This document shows, piece after piece, positions 13,536 through 24,585 of a stretch of DNA of 64,000 nucleotides. This DNA is from Oreocharis arfaki. Taxonomy: Eukaryota; Chordata; Aves; Passeriformes; Paramythiidae. The position numbers and the translations under genes were made by a program. The stretch covers positions 1-64,000 of the forward strand of contig VZRR01002168.1 of NCBI GenBank assembly GCA_013398015.1, read 5' to 3'. The notes under the pieces were generated by a model that did no database searches, was not told the DNA's origin, and saw only the letters and a list, made by a program, of their open reading frames with translations. The stretch's first letter is position 1; every line of letters starts with the position of its first letter.

Positions 13536-15007
13536 AACACAGGACAAGGGTCTAATCCAGAAGGCATCAGAGGGTTATTTTGGATTCCCCTTAGGGAAGA
13601 AGACTTCAGGATTCATCCCATGATTTATGACATAGTGCAATTTGTGTTGGAATGAGATAGCTGAAGTCTTTATGAAATATCCAATGCCTGTCAACAAATC
13701 ATATTCATTATGTTCATGCAACTGATCATTCTATTTGACTTATCTTTTACTTTCTTTCAGTTGAGACTTGGTAACTGGTTTTATGGTCACTCATGACCAG
13801 TTTTATGCATTAAAAAGATGACTGGTTTACTAGTTTAACTGCTTCATCCGACTTTGTAACGACAAAGATGAAGCCACAGTTGTGGAGGCACAGCCATTAC
13901 ACTCATGGTGCCCTTAGCATCTCATGCAAATACAGCACAGAACCAAAGACTACTTCATTTATAGCTGGCTGCCAAAAAACACCTTCTTTGCTTGCCTGAT
14001 GTAACCCTTTTGATACCAAGGTGATATGGCTGTTTACCTTTCTTAATGTCATCCAGGACATCAGTTTATAATGAGGTATTACGATTTTATTTTCTTGCTC
14101 ATTTTGATCGTAAAGAAGATTTGAGAGCTCAGCTTTTACTCTACCTTTAAAGTCTCAATTCATGATAAAAATCAGACTTTTGCCTACTGAGATACTTCTT
14201 ACTTTGTAATATTGAAAACCAAAACAAACAGTCGTCATCTTTTCAAACTACATCAATGAGTGGTGAAGTCAAATCCGGTTTCCCAGCAAGGAATTATTAA
14301 AAGACAGAAATAGTCCAATGACCACAGGAAATCTTTAAGCACCAAAATGGGGACAAAAATCTCCTGGGGAAAAGACAATATTTCCTACATGGTCATTCAT
14401 GTCTCCTTGTAATACAATACAGTGGTATTGTTTGTTTGTCTGCGTAAGTAGATGGGTAGAATAAAATTAGAAAAAAATCCTGACTACACAAACATTTCAA
14501 ACACTAAATGCAGGCTTATATGTTCCAATATCTGCCTTCATAACTATGTTGTGATGCTGCTTTATGATGTATAACCAAAGAGGCCTTTGATCATTAATAC
14601 ATACATAATTTCTGCCTTATTAAAAGAAGGTCACCAACCACCAGCAGGATCTTTCACTTCAGGTCATACTGCATCTTGCTGAAATCTTAATATTGGTCAT
14701 AAAATTTGTCAAAAGAATAGAAGAAATACTCTAAAATAGATCCACATTGTAGTCAGACCCCTTCCCCAGGAATTCAGGCAAGGAATGTAAACCCAAAGAT
14801 TTATTTTTCTGTTCAGGTCATGCCTGGGGTAAACTGCTGTGTTACTAAATTCCCTAATCTGAAGTCAAGAGCAAGACAAAGTTAACAGACCTCAACAGGC
14901 AAAAAAAAAAAATCTTGAGATAGCCCTCTGTGGACCATAACCTGAAGTTACAGCAATAAGCATTATCCCCACCACAAAGATGATTCAGAAAGAATCCCAC
15001 AGCTTAC

Positions 15008-15135
15008 CTCAACGTAGTCCCTGGCATGGCCCCAGTCTCTCTTAGCATCCAGATTGCCCAGGCTGAAACAATCCAGCTGTCCAAGGTGAATCTTTGCTAC
15101 CGATCGGCTAATCTTCCGAGTGACAAAGTTAGCCC
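15008..15135 (-). CDS. GMDS: GMDS internal exon (about residues 215-257)
   Basis: This 128-nt exon begins with two bases that complete the split Gly codon and then encodes 42 residues, [20 protein letters not shown] through GHARDYVE. This matches the segment of GDP-mannose 4,6-dehydratase that follows the HESPRRG motif and contributes to the nucleotide-sugar side of the active site and the tetramer contacts (family knowledge). The acceptor TATTTCTCTTCCAG and donor GAG|GTAAGC are both close to consensus. The exon ends on a complete codon (phase 0). Relative to remembered human sequence there are conservative changes: Tyr to His (AKIHLG), Glu to Asp (QLDC) and Lys to Arg (HARDY). The exon length is not a multiple of three, so skipping it would break the frame. 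Confidence 0.97.
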
Positions 15136-16323
15136 CTGGAAGAGAAATAAAAGGTAGTATCAGCACAGTCACAGTGGCAGGTAGCTGGCCACAGGGGACA
15201 CCTCGTATAGCTCAGCACATGGCATTTTCAGTCTTCACTCTGTCCCCTTACAGCACCTAGACCCATGCCATCTTTTATCATTTGAGCAAGCTAAGAAGCT
15301 TCCAGGGCAAGTGTCACATTAGTGGCACTTTCACAGCAAACATCTTTCTTTGTGGGACTTCTTAAGCATTCCTAATTTGCTGCCTCAGTATTCACTCCAG
15401 GCATAAAGCCAAAGAAAATCGTTTGGAATGTCAGTTCTTAAACACAGAATGCAAAAGGTTACATAAAGAAGAGAGACATCTTAGACCACCCTCAAGTTTT
15501 CTGTCGCCGTTTCTTTTTTCCTTTTTAATTTTTTTTCCCAAGGAATGCATATATCTAAATAAATTTGCTTATTAATAAAAGAAAAATTGAAACTATGCAA
15601 ATACTACATATTCTCCAAAGAACTTTAATGGCTAAATGCATTCTACTTTTCTAGTTATTTGGGATTCTTTGTCCCTCAGGTTCAGTTAGATCATGAAATT
15701 GTGATTTCAACTCTCTCAGTTGAAGACTATACTTCATCATATTTCAGTATGTTGTTCCTGTGTTACTTTGGAAAATTTGTATACCCATTCCTGCTCCAAG
15801 TGGAGTTGCTTTAAACAATTTTTTTGTTGCTTATTTTCAGATCTTGACTTTTAGATTATAATGGCTGTGTTTCTAAAAGGTGGTCGTAGTCTCCTCAAAA
15901 GCAGAGGAATTTGAATTTAGACTAGGAGATTAGGCTAAACAAGCCAAATGGCATTTGCTCACTAATGAGCCAGAAAAATTAAAATTACATGCCTTTTTAA
16001 TAGCTAAAAAAAGATATGATTAAGTGGTGACAGATGATACCTCCTCCAAATGAAAAACAGGAAAGTTAGTGAGAATGTCTGCAGTTGTAAAATGCTCTTA
16101 GCAATTTTCAAAAGTCTTAAGTAGTGTAGCTTATGCATTCAATGCATACGTGCAGGTTTTTTTCACTATGGAACTCTGCTCTTTAGATATGCATCTCGGT
16201 ATGTTCTGTTTCCTGTCAAACAAATAGTAGGTTGCTGCAACATTATTAAATAACATGAAGTGTCCTTTTCAGACTACTAATTTTTCCTGTAAAGTCAAGA
16301 GCACTACAGTACTTTTCTGTGTT

Positions 16324-16381
16324 NNNNNNNNNNNNNNNNNNNNNNNNNNNNNNNNNNNNNNNNNNNNNNNNNNNNNNNNNN
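16324..16381. other. Assembly gap, 58 N
   Basis: There are 58 undetermined bases immediately followed by a poly-A run. Any ORF read across this position is an artefact. The unresolved sequence lies in the 28-kb intron, about 1.2 kb upstream (in transcript sense) of the 15.1-kb exon. Confidence 0.99.
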
Positions 16382-16408
16382 AAAAAAAAAAAAAAAAAAA
16401 AAAAAAAA
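16382..16408. repeat. Poly-A run of 27 flush against the gap
   Basis: Twenty-seven consecutive A residues start at the first base after the N run and end at GCACACC. This is the longest homopolymer in the window. It suggests that the gap arose because the assembly failed in a longer A-rich tract. Confidence 0.95.
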
Positions 16409-17231
16409 GCACACCTCTAAGACCCATGTGGAATAAAGAACTTAATAAATTCAGACCTTACCACAGGATTAAGATTGAATTTTACATTTTTATTAGCCAT
16501 TTAGGATATACCATCAATTTGTGCCTGTTCTTTAAAGGATGAAAATTATATAATTTCCATATCCCCTGAAAATGTATTCATCTATAAAGGAAGCTTCCTA
16601 AATAGTGTGATTTGCAAAGTTCTAGAAACAAAATATAGTCCGGAGTCTTTTTCAAAGCAAATTTCTCAAGAATTGGACAGTACCAACCCTGTGACTCTGC
16701 CATTGTAACTTCTGAAACAAAGTACTGTGGTTCTCCTGTTCCTGGCTGGACAGGCTTCCAGCAGGACTGGAGTTCTGGCTTAACAGAAACCAGTGACAGA
16801 GTCTCTTTGGCTTAGTCAGACTGGCACCTCTCCAAAGATTGTTTCTATTTTTAACTTATCAAAGTGCTTTGAGACCTTCACACAAATTATTGCTAATTAA
16901 TTAAAAACAGATTCAACCTATTGCAAAAAAATTCCTAGGATTAGCTCTGAAACTCCCTAACCTTCTGTACTGAAATTATTTCAGTTAGCGTTTTTATTCC
17001 GCAAATAAGAGTTGAAGGAACAGGTTTCTTTCTAGGATAAAGTACATGGTTTAAAGTTCCAGGCTGGAACTGAGTAATAAGCAAAACTGACTGCTTTCAA
17101 CGCTACATTCCCATTTGCAGCAAAAGCAATGAGAGTTCTAGTCACCATCTGCATTAAAGCAAGTTTTACTGTCAACCTGCACAACTAATGAATGTCAACT
17201 TCCCTTTTGGAGCAAACACTTCCTCCGCATT

Positions 17232-17247
17232 AAAAAAAAAAAAAAAA
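17232..17247. repeat. Poly-A run (16)
   Basis: A homopolymer of 16 A within the 28-kb intron, with no recognisable retroposed body beside it. Confidence 0.9.
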
Positions 17248-20200
17248 GCAGCACATTAGGTTGTGTGAGAGAAAAAACTATTATGCCATCAATTTAACTT
17301 TAAATATACGAAAGATACTGTACAAGAAAGAGCTGATTTGTTTAGCAGAGCACAACAAATATTGGTAGGTGCTGTCCTCTCACAGAGTCGCTGTTAACTG
17401 GAGAGAAACAATCTTCAAAGATATTCTCCAAAAAAAATCAGAATATTCCTGAAAAAAAGCTGAAATGAAGAACTAGAGACCACCACAATGAAAAATGGAA
17501 GCCAGAAATACTCCCGTAAGGGTTCCACTAAATAATACCAACCCTCTTCTTCGGAGTGCCTCAGCATTAAAGCTGTGGAAAAAAACTATGCTACTTTTCA
17601 TTGTGAGAAATGCGATTGGAAAATTTTTTCCTGCACCCAAGGACAGAATGGCACATTTCAGAAGCATTTAAATGATATGGTTCATAAATAATGTTTAAGT
17701 ACTGATTCTCTTCAAACGCAGTATCTTAAAATATCCCATTACACTCTGTGTTTGATCCCATACCATTAAATGCACATCGTAACTAGAATTTAAGCTGGTG
17801 CCCACTGGAGTCATACAAAATAGTTAAGGCTATGTCAGCATTTCCACTAGAAAGTCCTATCCTAGAGGTTTGTAATTTGGCTATGAAATCTTGCTTTGGT
17901 CTGAAATTTAGCAGAAGTAATGTCTTTTTCCTCAGGATTGACTCTATCTAAAAGATCCAGGCGCAGTGCTACAGATATCTTCGTATAACTGAATACAAAG
18001 TACCTTTTGAGGCACAGAAATGGTTAGCTTCCTTCTTCGTCAGGAGGTAGTGAAGACTTGCTAATGTCGAACATACAAGGGCATTTTTCTCCACAAAATG
18101 GCCACTCAGTGCCAGGAAGAGCGTCATCAAAGCTGGTGGTGTGTTAACCACTTTACGTTTATTTTCATCCATGCAGCAGCTAAAATGCCACCAGTTATCA
18201 TAGGTGAATAAGGCCTAATTTGTTATGTTACTAACGTTACTAATTTGCCTGGAAATGTGTTGATGGTAGTGACAGAAACTACCTTAGACTGGTGGGAAAA
18301 CGAGATGTCAGAGTCTCACATTTATCTCCTGGCTCTGCACTGCTTCCTCAGTTCAGAAAGGTTTCGTAAAACACAGCTCATTGCTCACACCTAGTACAAA
18401 TAAATGTGGAGTGTTCGAAACTCTGTTATATGTTGATGTATTTTGACTTATTTGAACACTTTTGCAAAATGTGTGTGGGTGGCACATGGCTGGGAGCTCA
18501 CTATGCTGCAGTAACCCAGAGAAGAGTCATTTCTGTGCTCGGCAGGGCCAGACATACTGGGCTAAGTGCCTTGCATAGTTATCTATGCCGTGAAGACATC
18601 CTAACCATGATGGGCCACATCATGCTCTGGTTTGCATCGCTATTGGCAGCACTGGAATTGCTGCAATGCAGCATTAGAGATGAGGCCAGGCAGAAGAGAT
18701 GTGGCCAGACATAGCAAAGGATGCTTTGGTATGTCATTTCAGCGGTTCCAAACAGCCCCAGTTACGCAGGGTCTGACAAGTCCTTACATTTTAAAAGGGG
18801 CCTTTAACAAGAGTTTTCATGACATCAACAGCTCTTTCAGGAACCCTGGGCATTAGCTTAGATTTGTTCTCAAAACCCAAGCCCTCCCTTTGAGATCGTT
18901 AGCATCCCAATAGGAACCATAAGGTCTGATTTACAAACTCGATTTATCCTAGACAGTATTTAAAGCAAGGATTCCTCATCAAGCAGACCTGATCTGTAAA
19001 ACATATAACTTGTCAGCAAACCACTGCAGGAACAAAACTTCAATAAAAAGAAATTGCAGAGGTATAATGCAATAGCTTTGGCTCTCCAGCCCAGGCCCCT
19101 CGCCCACTGCGCTGCCTGGCTCAGGGTGGAAACAGCTCATCCCATCGACAAGGATGCAGCCTTCATCTGGCAAAGATGCAGTTTTGAAAGCTAGACATAT
19201 CTCATGAGCACATATTTAAAACTATTGCTGTAGGAGGCATGGTCTAAACGCACCTACAGTTCCAAAGCCGTATTGCCCCAAAACAGGAAGAAAATAAATC
19301 TTAGTCTCTGCATCAGTACCCCATTCCTTTTATCAGCACTGGGCTTTCACCTTTTGTGCGTCATTGGGAACCTGCCTGTTTGAAGTCAGTGTTCGTCTCT
19401 GGAATCTGTGGTTTAGAAGAAGCAGCCAAATGGATGAAGCAGCTTTAAGAGCCACTATTGTAGTATCTGTTTCTTTTCAAGAACCACCATTTTCCAAGCT
19501 CTCAAGACTACACACAAAACCCAACTAATGATAAAACTGCGGTCTTAGGAAGACTGCTCTCCCTGTAAAACACTAGTTGTTGCATGCCTAAGAAAATCCA
19601 TTATTAACCCTAGCAATATCTTAGAATGACAATCAATCTTAAAGAATTCAATAGCAGTACTTATCTATCAACTGAGATACAGTCCTAGAACAATCTATCA
19701 AGTTCTCATAACACTTTTTTTCTTCATTTTGCATAAAATACAATAAAACGGTTTCTGGACCTGAAGATGCTGACACAAGAAAAAGGTTGGAGGTGAGGTT
19801 TTTTTTCCCCTCCAAGTTTCTGCAGTTCTGGCATAGATTTTAGTAGAAGCCTAACATGTTCAAACACATTGTGTACCCAGCACTTCTACTAACCCAGACA
19901 ACATATTTCTTTTAACATATATGTGTTGTAAACAATGCACTTAATGAGATTATTAAAATGTTTTGATTGCCTGGAAATCCACACTGCTCATAATTTCCAT
20001 TCTATGACAACCTTTTCCATTTTTTGTAACAAGTTGAAATGAAAAAACAAAGCAACACCCAGATTTTCTAAGAAAAGAATCCATGAATCTCCTTACACTG
20101 ATGAAAATCAATAACAATTATTCCAAAACAAATGGATTTATGTCACTGTAAACCAAATGAAGAATCTTAAATTAACCTTCCATATTTTGGTTTAAAAGGA

Positions 20201-22239
20201 ATTTTAAACTTGATCAAAATAACTGATACAGTACTGAATTTTGGTAAAACTAGTAGAGCAGCTACCTAATATATGTTAAACATTCATGCATTTAAATTGT
20301 GAATCCAGTCTCAATTTAAAATAACAAATTGTTCCTCCCACAGCAACAATTGTACAAAGTAGAAACATTACTTTTTGGAAAAAAAGTAAAAATCATTGTT
20401 AAAAGTGATTTTTTTTCCTTCTACTTATCATAATATCCTACAAATTTTACTCAGCAGGTACATCTACCTTTGGATGAGCTTGCCATAAAGTCCACAATCA
20501 GATTTTTGCAAAATGAAATATATATGAAATAAGGGTGATATGATTCATAAGCAACTCCTTGTAAAGTCATGCATGGGAAACATCTTCCTGACTGAGGCAG
20601 TAAATAATTTTATTTCCTGAAACATGAGATATAGTGCTTTAATCCTTACATTTTAATCCTATATAGCATAGCTGGAAATACTTTGTTTCATCACGATATG
20701 TTCAATCTTTTTCTCTGTTCTTTAAAATTTTAAAAGTACCTTATGGTGGTGGTTTTCTCAGATTTTTAATACATTTGCAATGTTTTTCAAACATTTTCAG
20801 TTTACACTGCCCAAACTATTTTCCAATGGACATGTATCTTTCTCTAAACAGGAAAGATAAAGCTACTGATAATACTTTTTTTTTAAAGGTTATTCTTCAT
20901 CAACCCCCTGGGAAAAAACTATGTAACAAAAAAATCCAAAGATCCCAGACTGAAAGTAGTCATCCAGTAACATGAGGATAAAATTGCCCCTCCTTATCAA
21001 GTGACCCTCATTTGGAACTAATTTGAAACGTGTGATTTAAATAAAATGACGATTTAAATAAAACTACTTTAAATACTGCTAACAAAGGCCTCAATCAGCA
21101 TATCAACTGAATTATTTTGTTTTATAATATATCGATACACATTATAACCTTTCCAATGCCAAAATGCACTAATTCTCCTTGGCCTCATTTTCCGTTAGCA
21201 CACTAGTTTTCAACAGAAATGGGGTACCAATTCCTTGGGTGCCCATTCTTTAGGTGATTGAAAATGCACTACTACTTTTGTATTTCCAAAATGAGGAGGT
21301 TAAGGCAGAAAGGTAAAGGCACAGAAAGGTGCGAATCAGCAGGGGAGGGCAGCACAGTGGAGGGGGCTGATGCCCTTCCATCCCAGAACAACTCTGCCCC
21401 TGCAATCCACTTGCACACGGAACATTTGGACAGCTGAGGGCAACAGGAGGTTATTGAACTACGCATGGAGAGAACACAAATTAATGACTTCTACAATCTG
21501 AGTGGAAAATGAGAGTGAGAGACAGTCTTGTGAGGAACAACAAGGTATAGAAATGTGGAGGGAACACAGAGAGTAGGAAAATTTTTCTTTTTCCCAGTGA
21601 GTGAAAAGATAGCACAAAGTCTACCTCAGGGGACAATTGGTAAGTCCTGTAAAAAAGGAGCACAGAAGCAGGGGAAGAGACCTACCAACCACCACCAGTG
21701 GATGAGAATCAGAGGTGGTGCTTGTCACAGCACAGGCCACACTCGCCAGTGGTTCAGGGCTGCTATACCCTCCACCGGGCATCTGTCATCAGGGCTTTAG
21801 ACTCTTCATGACTGTTTTGCATACAAACAGATATAGGTTTCCATCTCCCAAAAAACAATGACAGTATCATTTCTATGACTACACAGCAGCAGTTCTCTAA
21901 AATGACTGAAAAAATTATGTTTGATTAACAGACAATCTGCATGTGTACACAAAGCTATTGGATTTCACATTAGAAATACCACTGTTTGGGACTAATTACA
22001 CTTCTCAGCTCTATCATATGGGGTTGTTAAAAGGACAGGGTGATATATCAGCAGTAACTGTTGGCCAAAAGGTGCTATTTTAGTATATTTCCTCCGTATA
22101 ATTTTTCTTAAATTAAAATATTTTCCCCTCAGGAACTGTACGCTGAACAGGAAAAGGTGAGGCATCAAAGATTCTTATAAAGGAAAACCCAAACATTAAT
22201 ACTGAAAACAATATGTAAAAGTGTTATTCCTGTTCCCAA

Positions 22240-22620
22240 GTTTATGTTGTTAATGGCGCTTACATAAACAGAGCAGCGTTTCGCTTACAGAAAACTTAAC
22301 CTTTTGCTCCAAACTATTCACTTTGGTTTTTTTAATCGCACTTCATATACACTGCATTGTAAAACAAAGGTAAATGTCTTTAGCCGCTCTGATTTGCTAA
22401 CATTCATTTAAGCTGTGTTTTTTAAATTGTACAACTAAGGTTATGGAATTAAACCTCTCATTTCAGCTGTCACAGAATTAGACAAGCCCTTGCATGTATG
22501 AGCTATGGGTAAACATGAGCGTGCTTGCCCATCAGTACAGACTCTTTATATTGTTAAAGCCTGTGTAAACAAGTGGAGTTAAGTACATGCTTTGCTGAAT
22601 TGGTGCTACAATAGCTAGAA
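22240..22620. promoter_or_regulatory. Candidate intronic enhancer with forkhead-type motifs
   Basis: In this repeat-free block I see ATAAACA at 22264-22270, GTAAACA at 22509-22515 and TGTAAACA at 22564-22571. All fit the forkhead consensus RTAAAYA on the plus strand. There is also an AACAAAGG (TCF-like) motif near 22.37 kb. Several CpGs survive (GGCGCTTAC, GCGTTTCGC, GCCGC) where the surrounding intron is CpG-poor, which can indicate constraint. Motifs of this length occur often by chance in AT-rich DNA, so regulatory function is inference only. Confidence 0.3.
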
Positions 22621-22859
22621 CTGTACGCAACCAAAATGAAAATCCAGCACTTGTGCAAAATGGAATTATCCTGTAGTCTTAAGCAGCTTTCACAAAAACC
22701 GCCTCTGATTTTAACTTCCCTTGTTAAATGGCTATCAAAGTTCAGACATCTGTGCTCTTAAATTTAACACCCCTTTCCCATTCTCCCTGTCTTTCCCCTC
22801 CTCCATCCTCTCAGCAACCAGTAGCACATCAAAAATTTGCTGTTTGATGGCTCAAGCTG

Positions 22860-23060
22860 AGACGTTCAGCCTTTACCCTCGCGCTTTCTTGAGATGAAGC
22901 AGGCAAGGCTTTTAATCTTACCTGGTGACACATGACTGACTAATACAGTTTCTTGGACCTTCTGACCTCTGAGGAACTAAATCTGGTTGGTCTCTCAACC
23001 CCTCCAGGTGGCTGGGACATCAGTTTGCGGTGGGTCATGACGTAAATAAAGCTTTGCACA
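22860..23060. promoter_or_regulatory. Candidate regulatory block with TGACGTAA and GTAAATA
   Basis: A TGACGTAA motif (CRE/ATF or PAR-bZIP type) at 23038-23045 overlaps a forkhead-type GTAAATA at 23042-23048. The block also has a CTCGCGC CpG pair at about 22.88 kb. It is repeat-free and continues the unique block that begins near 22.2 kb. Function is inferred from motifs only. Confidence 0.22.
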
Positions 23061-24540
23061 GGTCTTCCATGACTTTCTGTGCACCCATAATTGTGCTAAC
23101 TTTTAATGTGCAAATTTCTTGAGTATAAAATGTATCATTTCACTTCACGTCAGGGGGAAAAAGAATTTTCCCTTACTTTTACTCTAGGATAAAGACTGTA
23201 ACAAGAGCTAGCCTTGAAACCAGTCATGGCAAATTTGCTGAGTCAGTGCTGATGTATTTTCTTGGAGCGAGAGAAATGGTCTGGCTACAGCCAAGAAGCT
23301 TATTTGAAACTTTGCCTCCCACACAAACTAATAAAGCAGTGCTAGACGGGTTTGACACTTATACAGTATAACTCAAGATGTTCCTAATCCATGTGCCTCC
23401 CTTTGGAGCTTTGTTGCTCAACTGTTTCTCTCCTAGGACTTTCTTCTGGTTAGCTTTGAAACAGTGGTAGTCCTCGAGGCACCCTTTAGGCCCTCAATAC
23501 ATCATTTGGTAAGTGTGTTTCAATTTTACTAAACCACTGTTTGCTACAGGAGTCCTGGAATCACCAAGAGGGGTGAAACACAGCTGAATCATTTTTTCAG
23601 GGAGCTGGAAACAGCTGAAGGAAAAGAGCGCATTGAGAAGTAACAAGGTGAGGGCCAATGAGAACTGGAGGGGAGCAAAAAAGAAGAAATCTCAGCTTCA
23701 GCAAATACAGGAGGCACATTTTTTTCTAGTACAAGGTACAAAAAATGCAAGGTGCTACATTTCCTTCCATCTTGCACGTTATGAATAGTTGGATTCTCAG
23801 CTAGGATGGGGTGAGAAATACATCTCCAACACCACTGATGATCCCAACAAGTCAATTTACAGATCATCACTTGCAAAGGTCTACAGTTACAATTACAAGG
23901 ATGAAATCTTCCCGCTACAGACACTCTTTCAGACTCACAACAGACCAATCAAGTAAACATATGGCTCAGACGTAAGAGCCAAAAAAAATATCTCCATAAT
24001 GTGTGCTATGGCATGCAGTCCAGCTGGTGTGCAACCCAGGGTATAAGATTGGCTCATGGTGCTCTCAGCCTACTCTCCCTGTCCTTGCTGTCCCCATTTC
24101 CCAAGCTCTGCTTCTCCACAGAGACAAGTGGTTCTGCTGAAGACAGAACAGGACAGCCCTGGAAGTCATTATTTTGGACAAAACCAAAGTAACAACCCTG
24201 AAATGTGGTATTTTAACAACAGACCCCACTAAAAAAAGCTTCAATTGATTGTGTGAAGCAGGAGCAGGGGGAACCCAACCCTAAAGTAAGCCCCCAAGCC
24301 CTAACAGTTTAAGAAGATAATGGGGTGAAAAGGCAGAGACGAGATGACAGTACACCAGGAAGACCGCAAGCCAACAAAGACGGCATGTCCCTTCTGGTCC
24401 AAAGGACTTGGCCACGTCTGGTCTAGATGTGCTGACCTCCTCTACTCAGAAAGCCAATAAAAACATTATTTCACCTAGCTGTAGTTACTGCTGGTTGCTA
24501 AACTTCCCATAAAAGCTATGTCCTTACTGCAGCACAGGAT

Positions 24541-24585
24541 GTGATCACTCTCAGTGGACCCTGAAGTTAAGCAAGGGTGCTACGG
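24541..24585 (+). repeat. Possible 5S rRNA-derived SINE head fragment
   Basis: GTGATCACTCTCAGTGGACC followed by CTGAAGTTAAGCAAGGGTGC resembles the 5S rRNA internal region (TCTGATCTCGGAAGCTAAGC then AGGGTCGGGC) used as the promoter head of 5S-derived amniote SINEs. The match is about 20 good positions and no tail was identified, so this may be chance. Confidence 0.25.

Larger units (their letters stand above)
1..15007 (-). other. GMDS: GMDS intron, 5' part, continuing past the left edge
   Basis: The intron begins with GTAAGC immediately after the DYVE exon and runs to the window edge without an acceptor-plus-exon that matches the expected next GMDS peptide (starting AMW). Recognised contents are a pyrimidine-rich tract near 0.2 kb, a possible old CR1 fragment near 7.7 kb, relic amniote repeats at 12.4-12.7 kb and a CR1 tail at 13.1-13.5 kb. 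The stretches 0.3-7.7 kb and 7.8-12.3 kb otherwise show only AT-rich unique sequence with no recognisable gene. Confidence 0.88.

Noticed and set aside
14963..15172. Treating the 69-codon minus-strand ORF as a complete small gene
   Set aside because: Only the part from 15135 to 15008 is coding. The ends read into intron across clear GT-AG splice sites.
16255..16542. ORF spanning the N gap
   Set aside because: It reads through unknown bases and a poly-A run, so it is an artefact.
23589..23948. 119-codon minus-strand ORF
   Set aside because: No recognisable domain; cysteine- and serine-rich translation typical of a chance frame.
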